From: Hyphomicrobiales bacterium
GTDB taxonomy: Bacteria; Pseudomonadota; Alphaproteobacteria; Rhizobiales; Rhizobiaceae
DNA: 64,000 nt
NCBI GenBank assembly: GCA_900467185.1
Contig: UBPA01000018.1
Span: 82,603 to 146,602, forward strand
Direction: 5' to 3'
Numbering within the stretch: position 1 is the stretch's first letter; the number at the start of each line of letters is the position of its first letter. Below, one piece after another: positions 53,548-63,940 of the stretch. The translations under genes and the position numbers were made by a program. The notes below the pieces were generated by a model. That model was given only the letters and a program-made list of their open reading frames with translations. It did no database searches and was not told the DNA's origin.

Positions 53548-54930
53548 TCACAGCCGGGAGAGGATGAGCCCGCCGCCGGCACAGGCGGCAAGCGTCGCGA
53601 CCACGCCGAGCCGCACGACGAAGAGCAGGCCGCCCGCCAGCAGGGCGAGAAGCGCTGCCGCACCGTCGAAGCTCGCCAGATCTGGAATGGAAAGGACCAG
53701 CGGCCCGAACCGGCTCTGCCGGACGCTCGCAAACAGCACGTGCAGGGCGAACCAGACGGCGAGATTGAGGATGACGCCGACCACGGCGGCCGAGATCGCG
53801 CGCATCGCGGCGACCGCCATGCGGTTTCCCCGCAGCCGCTCGACGGAGGGCGCGCCGAGAAAGATGAGGGCGAAGCACGGCACGAAGGTAACCCAGGTGG
53901 CGACAAGGCCGCCGACGAGGCCTGCCACCACGGGATCGAGCCCGGGCGGCGGCACCCGGAACGCCGCCATGAAGGCGACGAAGGTCAGCACGAGAACGAG
54001 CGGCCCCGGCGTCGTTTCCGCCAGCGCCAGTCCGTCCAGCATTTCGCCCGGCCGCAGCCAGTGATGGGTTTCCACCGCCTGCTGGGCGACATAGGCAAGC
54101 ACCGCATAGGCCCCGCCGAAGGTGACCACCGCCATCTTGGAGAAGAAGATGTGCAGCGCGACGAAGACGCTTTCCGCCCCCCAGAGAAGAACGATGAGGC
54201 CGAGCGGCGCGACCCAGAGACACGACCAGAGGGCGACGAGCGCCAGTGTCCGCCGCCAGGGTCTCGTCCTGTCCGCGGCCGCCGCTCCCGGCTCGACCTC
54301 CGGCCCGGGATCCGCATTGCGCCCGGCCGTGAGCGGGCCGAACAGGCCGGCGGCCAGAATGACCAGCGGAAAGGGTACGGAGAAGAAGAACAGGGCCGCG
54401 AAGGCCAGTGCGGCGATGGCGCGGGAGGAGAGCGTCGTCAGCGCGCGCCGGGCCAGACGCAGGAGCGCCTCGATCACGATGGCCAGCACCGCCGCCTTCA
54501 GGCCGAAGAACACCGCCGAGAGCGTGCCCGTCTGATGATAGAGCGCGTAGAGCGTCGAAAGACCGAGCAGGATGCAGAGGCCGGGAAGCACGAAGAGGAT
54601 GCCGGCCACGAGCCCGCCGCGCGTGCCGTGCAGCAGCCAGCCGATATAGACGGCGAGCTGCTGCGCCTCCGGCCCCGGCAGCAGCATGCAGTAGTTCAGC
54701 GCATGCAGAAAACGGTCTTCCGGCACCCAGCGCCGCGTTTCCACCACCTCGCGGTGCATCAGCGCGATCTGGCCGGCCGGCCCGCCGAAGCCGAGAAAGC
54801 CGATGCGGGCCCAGACGCGGGCGGCCTCCGCGAAAGAGGGCTTTCGTGCCGTCCCCGCCCCTGCAGAACGGCCGCGCGGAGGACCGGAAACGGCGCCTGT
54901 CTCATTCGTGCCGTGTTGATCGCGCATCAT
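53548..54930 (-). CDS. chrA: ChrA-type chromate efflux transporter
   Basis: Long-chain CHR family transporter of 460 residues with two homologous halves. The first half has GFLGFGGPAGQIALMHRE near residue 47 and LNYCMLLPGPEAQQLAVYIG; the second repeats the pattern as VVTFGGAYAVLAYVAQQ and LAETTPGPLVLVLTF. About ten membrane helices are visible. The family exports chromate using the membrane potential. No chrB regulator or resistance genes are nearby. The 275 bases to groES contain only its promoter region. Confidence 0.9.
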   Translation of the reverse strand: MMRDQHGTNETGAVSGPPRGRSAGAGTARKPSFAEAARVWARIGFLGFGGPAGQIALMHREVVETRRWVPEDRFLHALNYCMLLPGPEAQQLAVYIGWLLHGTRGGLVAGILFVLPGLCILLGLSTLYALYHQTGTLSAVFFGLKAAVLAIVIEALLRLARRALTTLSSRAIAALAFAALFFFSVPFPLVILAAGLFGPLTAGRNADPGPEVEPGAAAADRTRPWRRTLALVALWSCLWVAPLGLIVLLWGAESVFVALHIFFSKMAVVTFGGAYAVLAYVAQQAVETHHWLRPGEMLDGLALAETTPGPLVLVLTFVAFMAAFRVPPPGLDPVVAGLVGGLVATWVTFVPCFALIFLGAPSVERLRGNRMAVAAMRAISAAVVGVILNLAVWFALHVLFASVRQSRFGPLVLSIPDLASFDGAAALLALLAGGLLFVVRLGVVATLAACAGGGLILSRL

Positions 54931-55082
54931 GCCCCCCGTGTCTCTTCCGCCCGATTCCCGCCGGCACCGGTGGATCGACCGCCCGCGACGCGCGTCTCAC
55001 CCGTGTCGCAGACCATCTCTACGATGGTCCTGTGACAGACGGCGGACGGACATGCCGCCGGAGATAAACGACGGCGCCAATC

Positions 55083-55111
55083 TTGACTCCGGCACAAACC
55101 ATCCTTATCTC
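55083..55111 (+). promoter_or_regulatory. Candidate promoter of groESL
   Basis: TTGACT (55083-55088) and TATCTC (55106-55111) are separated by 17 bases and fit a vegetative -35/-10 pair. Transcription would start near 55118, directly at the edge of the CIRCE element. Confidence 0.6.
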
Positions 55112-55118
55112 AGCCTTG

Positions 55119-55145
55119 CTAGCACTCGACCTACCGGAGTGCTAA
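55119..55145 (+). promoter_or_regulatory. CIRCE element (HrcA operator) of groESL
   Basis: CTAGCACTC (55119-55127), nine-base spacer, GAGTGCTAA (55137-55145). This is the CIRCE inverted repeat with one mismatch at the first base. HrcA binds it to repress groESL until heat or misfolding stress. Its left arm begins at the predicted transcription start. Confidence 0.93.
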
Positions 55146-55198
55146 CAGACCGATGGATCCCGAGAGATCCCAGCGTCATTTGATCGAGGGAAAAGACA

Positions 55199-55495
55199 AT
55201 GACAAGCACTACTTTCCGCCCCCTGCACGACCGCGTCGTCGTACGTCGCGTCGAGTCCGAAGCCAAGACCAAGGGCGGCATCATCATTCCCGACACCGCC
55301 AAGGAAAAGCCGCAGGAAGGCGAAATCGTCGCCGTCGGCTCCGGCGCGCGTGACGATAGCGGCAAGGTCGTTCCTCTGGACGTCAAGGCCGGCGACCGCA
55401 TCCTGTTCGGCAAGTGGTCGGGCACCGAAGTCAAGCTCAACGGCGAAGACCTGTTGATCATGAAGGAATCCGACATCATGGGCGTCATCGCCTGA
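55199..55495 (+). CDS. groS: Co-chaperonin GroES
   Basis: Co-chaperonin of 98 residues that caps the GroEL ring. [13 protein letters not shown] near the start, the mobile loop [20 protein letters not shown] near residues 17-36 and the C-terminal [14 protein letters not shown] are standard GroES. It is the first gene of the CIRCE-controlled operon, 79 bases before groEL. Confidence 0.97.
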   Translation: MTSTTFRPLHDRVVVRRVESEAKTKGGIIIPDTAKEKPQEGEIVAVGSGARDDSGKVVPLDVKAGDRILFGKWSGTEVKLNGEDLLIMKESDIMGVIA

Positions 55496-55544
55496 TATCG
55501 GCTCTGCCTCCGGCAGATCCTTCGCACCATCCGACGATACTTAA

Positions 55545-57212
<1,668 letters not shown>

Positions 57213-57240
57213 TCAATCCGAAAAGGATTGATGGAACTGG

Positions 57241-57267
57241 GGGCGGTCCGAAAGGGCCGCCCTTTTT
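57241..57267 (+). terminator. Rho-independent terminator of groESL
   Basis: GGGCGGTCC (57241-57249), loop GAAA, GGGCCGCCC (57254-57262), with one G-U pair, followed by five T residues. It lies 29 bases after the groEL stop codon. Confidence 0.88.
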
Positions 57268-57335
57268 CGTATGGGCGCGTGACGATCGCCGACCGAAGAC
57301 GGCTTCCACCTGATCAGATCGGAAGCCACAAACTT

Positions 57336-57779
57336 CTATGGCAGCACGACGACGGCCTCGACCTCGAAGAGCATGGGATCGATCGCCAACCTGGGCACGG
57401 GCACGAGCGTCTGCGCCGGCAGGGTCTTGCCGAACATGGCCTTGACGCATTCCGTCAGGACGGCAAGCTTCGACATGTCGTGATCGACCACGTAGACGGT
57501 GAGCTTTGCGACCTGATCCGGTCTCGCTCCGATGCCCTCAAGTGCCGTGCCGAGATTGGCGTAGGCCTGTTTGACCTGCGTGGCGAAGTCGGCTGAGAGG
57601 CCGCCCGTCGCGTCGTGTCCACCCTGACCGGATAGAAAGGCCATGCGAACGCCGGCGGGGACGAGGACGGCCGTGCTGTAACCGTGCGGTGTCGGGTCCG
57701 ACAGGTTCGGCGGGTTGATGATGCTCGGTCTGGAGCTCGTCTCGCTGGCAGCGGTTGAGGTGGGGATGGCAATGGTCAT
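57336..57779 (-). CDS. RidA/YjgF-family protein lacking the archetypal arginine
   Basis: Protein of 147 residues with the RidA fold pattern: MAFLSGQGGHDATGGLSADF near residue 55, QVKQAYANLGTALEGIGARP near 78 and FEVEAVVVLP at the end. In true RidA imine deaminases the segment PARSCVEV carries the catalytic arginine; here the corresponding PAQTLVPV has Gln, so this is one of the RidA-like subfamilies without proven deaminase activity. Start is ATG 57779, with AAGGA nine bases upstream; ATG 57815 would add a hydrophobic stretch resembling a weak signal peptide. Divergent from the TetR gene and probably controlled by it. Confidence 0.82.
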   Translation of the reverse strand: MTIAIPTSTAASETSSRPSIINPPNLSDPTPHGYSTAVLVPAGVRMAFLSGQGGHDATGGLSADFATQVKQAYANLGTALEGIGARPDQVAKLTVYVVDHDMSKLAVLTECVKAMFGKTLPAQTLVPVPRLAIDPMLFEVEAVVVLP

Positions 57780-57894
57780 GATCATCATTCCTTTTGAAAT
57801 CGTCTTTGCAAACATGGGCTTCGTGCCGTCTTTCGAGCTCGAGTCAGGGAGCGGAACACCGTTCCCGATCCCAATCCAACATTCGTTTACTGGT

Positions 57895-57915
57895 TTATCG
57901 TACATCGTACGATAA
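57895..57915. promoter_or_regulatory. Palindromic operator 1 between RidA-like and TetR genes
   Basis: TTATCGTAC, spacer ATC, GTACGATAA: a perfect nine-base inverted repeat. It lies in the divergent intergenic region, 116 bases from the RidA-like start. Symmetry and position are typical of a TetR-family operator. Confidence 0.75.
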
Positions 57916-57929
57916 GATTACTCTCGCCT

Positions 57930-57944
57930 TCGTGCGTTGTACGA
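57930..57944. promoter_or_regulatory. Palindromic operator 2, related to operator 1
   Basis: TCGTGC-GTT-GTACGA repeats the core CGTRC-N3-GTACG of operator 1 with one mismatch. The two centres are 32 bases apart, close to three helical turns, so two dimers could bind on the same DNA face. Confidence 0.6.
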
Positions 57945-58016
57945 GTCAAGGCGTTTTCTGTTGATGTTGGAGGTCTGTGCGCATTATCTGGCGCTCACGA
58001 TAAGCAGGAGAGGTTC

Positions 58017-58712
58017 ATGGCAGCGAGACCGCGTGGCGGAAGCGGCAAGTCTGGCCGAGGGGTGGTGGAAACGGCGGGGCTCGCCGCGAAGCCAGGTCCC
58101 GAGCCATCGCTGTCTCTGGACAGGATCGTCGCGACGGCGGTCGAACTTCTGGATGCGGACGGGTTGGACGGACTGAAAATGCGGCGTTTGGCCGACCGGC
58201 TTGGCGCGGGCGCAATGAGCCTTTATTGGCATGTCGACAACAAGGAGAAGGTGCTGGACCTTGCACTGGACGCCGTGCTGGCGCAGCGGGCTTATCATTC
58301 CGTCGAGGACTGGCGCGAGGACATCATCCGAATGCTCGAGGACTGGCGCAGTTGCATGCTGCGCCACTCATGGTCGGCATCCCTCCTGCCCCTTCGCGCC
58401 CTTGGTCCCAACCTGATGAATCGCCTCGAACGGCTCGGGGCGGCCTTGTCGCGAGGCGGCGTGAAAGACGCCGAGCTGAACGTCGCCATTTGGTCGCTGT
58501 GGAACTTCACGATGGGTGCCACGATTACCCGCGCAAGCTTCACCCGCACCGATGACACGCAGACCTCCGGGAACGAGGCCACCCTGTCCGACACCGCCCA
58601 CCCAACGCTTTACCGGACGCGTCTGCTTTCTGATGACGATTGGGACGGCGTCTTCCGACGCGGCCTCGACTTCCTGCTGGATGGCTTTGCGGGTCAGCCG
58701 GGCCGGATATGA
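58017..58712 (+). CDS. TetR-family transcriptional regulator
   Basis: Regulator of 231 residues. After a 30-residue charged N-terminal extension, the helix-turn-helix lies near residues 35-80 (AVELLDADGLDGLKMRRLAD, then GAGAMSLYWHVDNKEKVLDL). This is the TetR subgroup with a TetR_C ligand domain (LEDWRSCMLRHSWSASLLPL). Start is ATG 58017 with AGGAGAGG just upstream. Two matching palindromes in its divergent promoter region suggest that it represses itself and the RidA-like gene. The ligand is unknown. Confidence 0.9.
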   Translation: MAARPRGGSGKSGRGVVETAGLAAKPGPEPSLSLDRIVATAVELLDADGLDGLKMRRLADRLGAGAMSLYWHVDNKEKVLDLALDAVLAQRAYHSVEDWREDIIRMLEDWRSCMLRHSWSASLLPLRALGPNLMNRLERLGAALSRGGVKDAELNVAIWSLWNFTMGATITRASFTRTDDTQTSGNEATLSDTAHPTLYRTRLLSDDDWDGVFRRGLDFLLDGFAGQPGRI

Positions 58713-58949
58713 GCATGATGGTGGCCGTGCCCGCGTCCGCGAAACGATCCCACCGGATGACCGGCGCCGGCCCGGCTTGCGGACGTCGCCTTTCATCGCG
58801 ACGGTGACGGGGTCGCCTCTCGTCGCGCATCCCTCGTCTTCAAGACCGGAAAAGGCGTTCGTTTCAACTTTTCGAACGCTGTGCTTTGGATCGCGGAACC
58901 TCCTCCCCGCGTGAACGTTTAGCGAACATAACCACCCGAGGAGCACATC

Positions 58950-59171
58950 ATGTCCGACAAGACCACCGCCGCCGACACCTCTTCCAACACGGAAAAGAAC
59001 CCCGACGACTGGGTCAGCGGCGACGAGCCGATGACCGGGGCGCAGAAGTCGTATCTTCAGACGCTGTCGGAACAGGCGCATCAGCCGGATGCGTTTGCCG
59101 AGGATATCACCAAGGCGGAGGCGTCGAAACGGATCGATGCGTTGCGCAGCAAGCTCGATCTCGGCGAATAG
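58950..59171 (+). CDS. DUF3072 domain protein
   Basis: Protein of 73 residues. Its NPDDWVSGDEPMTGAQKSYL followed by DITKAEASKRIDALRSKL is the DUF3072 pattern. It is acidic, hydrophilic and likely helical, with no signal peptide. Start is ATG 58950 with GAGGAG upstream. It stands alone between the TetR gene and the convergent reductase gene. Function unknown. Confidence 0.87.
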   Translation: MSDKTTAADTSSNTEKNPDDWVSGDEPMTGAQKSYLQTLSEQAHQPDAFAEDITKAEASKRIDALRSKLDLGE

Positions 59172-59192
59172 CCTGATCGGCGCGTCGCGTGA

Positions 59193-60476
59193 TCAGGACG
59201 CGAGAAGCGACTTAAGATCGGTGGCGGGGTTTTCGATGGCGGCTTTGTCCGGTGTCGACCCCGTCTCGATCAGCTTCTTTCCTACCACATAGGCCTTGGC
59301 ATCGTTGATGGCGTCGACTGCGATCAGCGTGCCCTGGCGGTAGTACCAGACGGAGGCGCTGCCCTCCCTCTGACCGGCACGGACAACCGTTTCGTCGTGA
59401 CCGAGACCGAAGCCGGCGATCTGTAGCTTGACGTCGTACTGATCGGACCAGAACCAGGGTTTGGGATGATAGGGCATGGGTGTGCCTGCGATGTTCGCAG
59501 CGATGGTTTCCGCCTGATCGACGGCGTTCTGCACGGATTCGAGCCGGATCAGCATGTCGGCGAAGGGCAGCACGGCGCAATCGCCCATGGCGAAGATAGA
59601 TGAGTCGCTGGAGCGGCCGTTGATATCCACGATAATGCCGTTTGCCGTCTCTATGCCTGAATCGTGGGCGATGCGGTCGTTGGCGGAAACGCCGATGCCG
59701 ACGATGACGAGATCGACGGAGATCGTCGTGCCATCCGAGAGTTCCGCACCGCACACCCGGCCGTCGCGTTCGAGCAGATGCGCAAGGCCTGTGCCCTCGC
59801 GCAGGTCCAAGCCGCGGGACGTGTGCAGCCGGCGCAGAATGTCCGATGTGGCCGAGGCCGCCACGCGCTGAACGATGCGGTCGGCCGCTTCGATCAGGGT
59901 GACCTCAAGGCCCAGCGTGCGGGCGACGGCTGCCGCCTCCAGCCCGATATAGCCGCCACCGACAATAAGTGCGTGCCGGCCCGGGCGCATCTCGTCCGCC
60001 AGCCGGTCCGCGTCTCGAAAGTCGCGCAGGGTGAAGACGCCGTCGAGCCGGCCGCCGATGCTGTCCGGCAGACGCCGAGGGGTGGCGCCGGTCGCCAGCG
60101 CCAGCGTGCCATAGGCGAGCGTGACGCCGTCATCGAGCGTCACGGCTTTCGCCGCGCGATCGATCGCGGTCACGCGGCGACCGAGCCGGACATCGATCGC
60201 GTGTTCCGCGTACCAGCTTTCCGGCCGGTAGAGCAGCCGGTCGAGCGTCATCTCCCGCAGCAGGTATTTCTTGGACAGCGGCGGGCGCTGGTAAGGCAGG
60301 CTCTGCTCGTCGGAGACGAGCGTGACAGGGCGCATATCCTTCAGGGCGCGAAGCCGCGCGATCAGCGCGAAGGCCGCCTGCCCGCCGCCCACCACGACCA
60401 GCCGCCCGTCCTGTCCCGCCTGCCCCGCCTCTGCTCCGCTCTGCTCGTCCGCCACGCCGTCGTCCCTTCGCATCAT
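59193..60476 (-). CDS. NAD(P)H-dependent FAD reductase (ferredoxin/rubredoxin reductase-like)
   Basis: Flavoprotein of 427 residues. The FAD-binding VVVGGGQAAFALIARL is near residue 27, the NAD(P)H-binding LIVGGGYIGLEAAAVARTLG near 168 and the second FAD motif FAMGDCAVLP near 292. A reductase C-terminal domain follows. Such proteins pass electrons from NAD(P)H to a ferredoxin for monooxygenases or dioxygenases, but no ferredoxin or oxygenase gene is near. The N-terminal 24 residues (Ala/Gly/Gln-rich) are not conserved, so the start at 60476 is uncertain. Confidence 0.88.
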   Translation of the reverse strand: MMRRDDGVADEQSGAEAGQAGQDGRLVVVGGGQAAFALIARLRALKDMRPVTLVSDEQSLPYQRPPLSKKYLLREMTLDRLLYRPESWYAEHAIDVRLGRRVTAIDRAAKAVTLDDGVTLAYGTLALATGATPRRLPDSIGGRLDGVFTLRDFRDADRLADEMRPGRHALIVGGGYIGLEAAAVARTLGLEVTLIEAADRIVQRVAASATSDILRRLHTSRGLDLREGTGLAHLLERDGRVCGAELSDGTTISVDLVIVGIGVSANDRIAHDSGIETANGIIVDINGRSSDSSIFAMGDCAVLPFADMLIRLESVQNAVDQAETIAANIAGTPMPYHPKPWFWSDQYDVKLQIAGFGLGHDETVVRAGQREGSASVWYYRQGTLIAVDAINDAKAYVVGKKLIETGSTPDKAAIENPATDLKSLLAS

Positions 60477-60536
60477 TCGTCCGAGACCTATCCCGTCGCG
60501 AGCGGAACCGTCAATGCGGTAGAAAAGCGCGGGCGA

Positions 60537-61244
60537 TCAATCCCGCTTGGGGATCTCCATGCCGGTCTTCACGGCCGGACGCTCCAGCGCGCGGGCGACC
60601 CAGGCCATGACGTTGGGGAAGCTCGCATAGTCGAGCACCTGATCGCCGCCGTAGAACTTTCGCGCGCCCTCGATCCACGGGAAGGTGGCGATATCGGCGA
60701 TGGTGTAGTCGTCGCCCATCAGCCACTGGCGACCGTCCAGTCGTGCTTCGAGCACCGAGAGCAGCCGCTTGGACTCGTCGCGATAGCGCTCCATCGGATA
60801 GGCATTGTTGGCGACCTTGTCGGCGGCGAACTTGAAGAAGTGGCCGAACTGGCCGAACATCGGCCCGACGCCGCCCATCTGGAACATGACCCAGGCCAGC
60901 GTTTCATATCGTCCGGCAGCGGAGGCCGGCAGGAGCTTGCCGGTCTTCTCGGCGAGGTAGACGAGGATGGCGCCGGACTCGAACAGACCGATCGGCTTGC
61001 CGTCCGGGCCGTTCGGATCGATGATCGCGGGAATGCGGCCGTTGGGGTTCAGCGAGACGAATTCCGGCGACTTCTGGTCGTTGGTGCCGAAGGAGATGAG
61101 ATGCGGCTCGTAATCGAGGCCGAGTTCCTCGAGCGCGATCGAAATCTTCACGCCGTTCGGCGTCGGCAGCGAATAGAGCTGAATGGCATCCGGCCGGGTG
61201 GCGGGCCAGCGGGTGGTGATGGGGAAGGAAGACAGATCGGCCAT
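60537..61244 (-). CDS. Glutathione S-transferase, YghU/YfcG type
   Basis: Protein of 235 residues. The thioredoxin-like N-terminal domain has LYSLPTPNGVKISIALEELG near residue 24 and NPNGRIPAI near 66, where TPNG replaces the usual Ser/Tyr site as in nu-class enzymes such as YghU and YfcG, which have glutathione disulfide reductase activity. The helical C-terminal domain contains MGDDYTIADIATFPWI near 187. Start is ATG 61244. It stands next to the reductase gene on the same strand, 60 bases apart. Confidence 0.9.
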   Translation of the reverse strand: MADLSSFPITTRWPATRPDAIQLYSLPTPNGVKISIALEELGLDYEPHLISFGTNDQKSPEFVSLNPNGRIPAIIDPNGPDGKPIGLFESGAILVYLAEKTGKLLPASAAGRYETLAWVMFQMGGVGPMFGQFGHFFKFAADKVANNAYPMERYRDESKRLLSVLEARLDGRQWLMGDDYTIADIATFPWIEGARKFYGGDQVLDYASFPNVMAWVARALERPAVKTGMEIPKRD

Positions 61245-61352
61245 GCGGGACGGGTTCCTTGGAAAGCGTTGCGATCTCACATAGGGGCGATGGAGCGGGA
61301 TGTCAGCGGGGAGCGTGGCGATTTTGGTTCAGAGACGCACAAAGGAGACGCC

Positions 61353-62066
61353 ATGATGGATCTCGATCATCACCTCACGCTTGCCATCGAGGACAATGTG
61401 GCATGGTGCGAAGTCGTTTGCGCGACCCATGACCTCGACGAACGCCTATCGGAGAGTATCTGGGTGAATCTTCGTCCATCTCCTCGGTTCTATCCAAACA
61501 TCATCACACGCAGACGGGGGGCACAAGCTACCGTTATCAAGGCAATCGATGAGATACGTGCTCGCGGGGCGATGCCTAGATGGGGCATCAAGGACAGCTA
61601 CGCAGATCTTGATCTTGATGCTTTTGGCTTCCAGCCTGTCATTGAAGCCAACTGGTACATTCGTCATCCGCAGCCAGCGCCGGCATCGGCGCTCCACAGC
61701 TGGGCATGCGTCACGACTGCACATGATCTGCTTGCTTGGGAAGACGCCTGGAACGGTGAAGATCGTCAGGCAGATGAACAGCGGTTATTCCGTTGTTCAA
61801 TCCTCAACGCAAAAGGCGTCGCATTTTGGCAAAGAGGTTTTCCGGGCAAAATCCATGCAGGCTTTATCACGCACGATTCGATGCTCGTCGTTGGTCTATC
61901 GAACTGGTTTTGCGCAAATGAAGAGACGCTAGACGGCCAAACAGTTGTCAGCGCAGCAGCGGCTCTTTTTCCACAACGATCCATCGTCTTCTGGTCTGCA
62001 GGAGATGCTTCTTCGGCAGACGTGGTGTCACTCGGCCCGCTGCGCGTCTGGATTTCCACCGAGTGA
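61353..62066 (+). CDS. Protein of unknown function, atypical composition
   Basis: The 237-residue protein, starting MMDLDHHLTLAIEDNVAWCE, has a clean ribosome site (AAAGGAG seven bases before ATG 61353). I do not recognise its family. It is soluble, with no signal or membrane segment, and has many tryptophans and histidines. The region near residues 100-165 (NWYIRHPQ, then WACVTTAHDLLAWEDAW) and the end (LGPLRVWIST) suggest a mixed alpha/beta fold. Its DNA is visibly richer in A and T than all neighbours and uses codons such as AAA and TTT more often, which suggests transfer from elsewhere. It lies between the glutathione transferase and hisG. Confidence 0.75.
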   Translation: MMDLDHHLTLAIEDNVAWCEVVCATHDLDERLSESIWVNLRPSPRFYPNIITRRRGAQATVIKAIDEIRARGAMPRWGIKDSYADLDLDAFGFQPVIEANWYIRHPQPAPASALHSWACVTTAHDLLAWEDAWNGEDRQADEQRLFRCSILNAKGVAFWQRGFPGKIHAGFITHDSMLVVGLSNWFCANEETLDGQTVVSAAAALFPQRSIVFWSAGDASSADVVSLGPLRVWISTE

Positions 62067-62096
62067 GCGCAGGTAGGGAGTGTGATGCACTGCGAC

Positions 62097-62798
62097 CTAT
62101 CCCCGCAGCGCCGCCTGGACCCGCGCTGCGATCTCCGCCACGCGTGCGTCGCCCGTATGCTCCGGCTTGCGGGCGCGCACCAGGCAGGCCTGGCTGCGCA
62201 GGATGATGCCGTCGGAGAGGATTTTCAGGTGGTTGGCGGTCAGTGTCGAGCCGGTGGAGGTGATGTCGACGATGATATCGGCGGAGCCGGAGGCGGGTGC
62301 GCCTTCGGTGGCGCCGAGGCTTTCGACGATGCGGTAGAGCTGGATGCCGTGGCTGCCGGAAAAATGCTGCTGCGTCAGGCGCCAGTATTTGGTGGCGATG
62401 GCGAGGCGGCGGCCGTGGCGGCTGCGGAAATCGGCGGCGACATCGCCGAGGTCGGCCATGGTATCGACGTCGAGCCAGATATCCGGCACGGCGACGACGA
62501 CATCGGCATGGCCAAAGCCGAGGCGTGCGCAGAATTCCACGCGGTCGTCGGCATCCGCCAGCCCCTCGCGCACGAGGTCTTCGCCCGTGACGCCGAAATC
62601 GACGGAACCGGCGCCGATCTCCCGCGAGATCTCGGAGGCCGACAGGAAGGCGATTTCGACATCGTCGATGCCCTCGACGCGGCCGCGATAGGAGCGGTCG
62701 TTGCCGACGGTGGAAATCTTCAGGCCGGCGCGTTCGAAGATGGCCGAGGCCTCGTCCTTCATACGGCCCTTGGAGGGGAGCGCGATGGTGATGGTCAT
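62097..62798 (-). CDS. hisG: ATP phosphoribosyltransferase, short form
   Basis: First enzyme of histidine synthesis, joining PRPP and ATP. This is the 233-residue short form (HisGS), which lacks the regulatory C-terminal domain and needs HisZ. The N-terminal [12 protein letters not shown] and the PRPP-binding [15 protein letters not shown] near residue 170 are typical. Its ATG overlaps the stop of hisZ by four bases, so the two subunits are translationally coupled. Confidence 0.96.
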   Translation of the reverse strand: MTITIALPSKGRMKDEASAIFERAGLKISTVGNDRSYRGRVEGIDDVEIAFLSASEISREIGAGSVDFGVTGEDLVREGLADADDRVEFCARLGFGHADVVVAVPDIWLDVDTMADLGDVAADFRSRHGRRLAIATKYWRLTQQHFSGSHGIQLYRIVESLGATEGAPASGSADIIVDITSTGSTLTANHLKILSDGIILRSQACLVRARKPEHTGDARVAEIAARVQAALRG

Positions 62799-63940
62799 GC
62801 CGGCTCTCCCGTTCTACCCTTTGCAGCCTCGCGCAACGCCTCGATGCGGTCGAGCCAGAGCGAGAAGCCGACGGCCGGGATGTGGCTTTGCGCACCCAGC
62901 AGCGTCATCAGCCGGTCGAAGCGGCCGCCGCCGGCCAGCACCTCGGCGCCGCCGGAGGCGACGATTTCAAACACCATGCCGGTGTAATAGTCGAGCGGAC
63001 GACCGAAGGCGGCGCGATAGGTCATGGCGGAGAGATCGGTACCGGCATTGGAAAGTGCTGCAAGACGCGCATCGAAGGCGGCGATGGCGGGGCCGAGTTT
63101 CAGGTCGGCGGCATCGGCGAAACCGGCGAGGGCTGCGGAGGCTTCCGCCAGCGGCAGGCGCAGCGTCAGGAATTCGCGCAGCAGCAGGAGCGCCGAACCG
63201 TCGAGGCGGGTTTCGGCAAGCGCGCGCTTTTCCGTCAGGCGGCGGGCGATTTCGGCCGGCGAGCGGCTGGCATTGGTGGAATAGCCGGTCTCTTCCATGC
63301 GGCGTTCCAGACGGGCGATCAGGTCATCCTGCCGCTCTGCCGACAGCAGGGCCTCGATCTCGGGGGCAAGGCCGGTCACGGGCTGGGGGCGGGCCAGGCG
63401 GTCGAGCAGCGCTTCGAGATGGCCGACATCACCGAAGGCATGGATCAGACGTTTCTGCCAGCCGGCCGGCAGGCCGAGAGCCGCGACCACGGCCTCGAAC
63501 ACGGCCTGATCGCCCAGCGTCAGAGACAGGCCCTGGCCCGGCAGCACGAGGCGCAGCATATCCATCGCGTCCACAATGGCGCGCGCATCGGCGCTCGCCA
63601 CGTCCCGCTCGCCCAGATCCTCGATGCCCGCCTGATAGAACTCCTCCGCGCCGCCGCGGCGCTGGCGGAAGACCTCGCCGAGATAGGCATAGCGCTTCGG
63701 CGTGCCGGTGGCGGTCTCGATATGGCGCAGGCAGACGGGAATGGTAAATTCCGGCCGCAGGCAGAGGCTCGTCCCGGTTTCGCTCGCGGTGAGAAAGATC
63801 CGCCGGCGCAGGTCCTCGCCGGCCATGTCGAGAAAGGGATCGGCCGGCTGGATGACGGGCGTATGCACCCGCTCGGCCCGGCGTGTGGCGAAGGCCGCGA
63901 GAAGGTCCGGAGCAAAATCGGGGAGGTCGTAGCGGGTCAT
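62795..63940 (-). CDS. hisZ: ATP phosphoribosyltransferase regulatory subunit
   Basis: Paralogue of histidyl-tRNA synthetase, 381 residues, that activates HisG and confers feedback control by histidine. It keeps the class II synthetase motifs, such as [16 protein letters not shown] near residue 57 and [16 protein letters not shown] near 86, but lacks the anticodon-binding domain. Start is ATG 63940. In rhizobia hisS normally lies directly upstream; the remaining 60 bases of the window show no stop codon of it. Confidence 0.95.
   Translation of the reverse strand: MTRYDLPDFAPDLLAAFATRRAERVHTPVIQPADPFLDMAGEDLRRRIFLTASETGTSLCLRPEFTIPVCLRHIETATGTPKRYAYLGEVFRQRRGGAEEFYQAGIEDLGERDVASADARAIVDAMDMLRLVLPGQGLSLTLGDQAVFEAVVAALGLPAGWQKRLIHAFGDVGHLEALLDRLARPQPVTGLAPEIEALLSAERQDDLIARLERRMEETGYSTNASRSPAEIARRLTEKRALAETRLDGSALLLLREFLTLRLPLAEASAALAGFADAADLKLGPAIAAFDARLAALSNAGTDLSAMTYRAAFGRPLDYYTGMVFEIVASGGAEVLAGGGRFDRLMTLLGAQSHIPAVGFSLWLDRIEALREAAKGRTGEPA

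Noticed and set aside
59664..61352. Long upstream extension of the orphan gene at 61353
   Set aside because: The extension is antisense to the reductase and glutathione transferase genes, while a strong ribosome site lies at ATG 61353.
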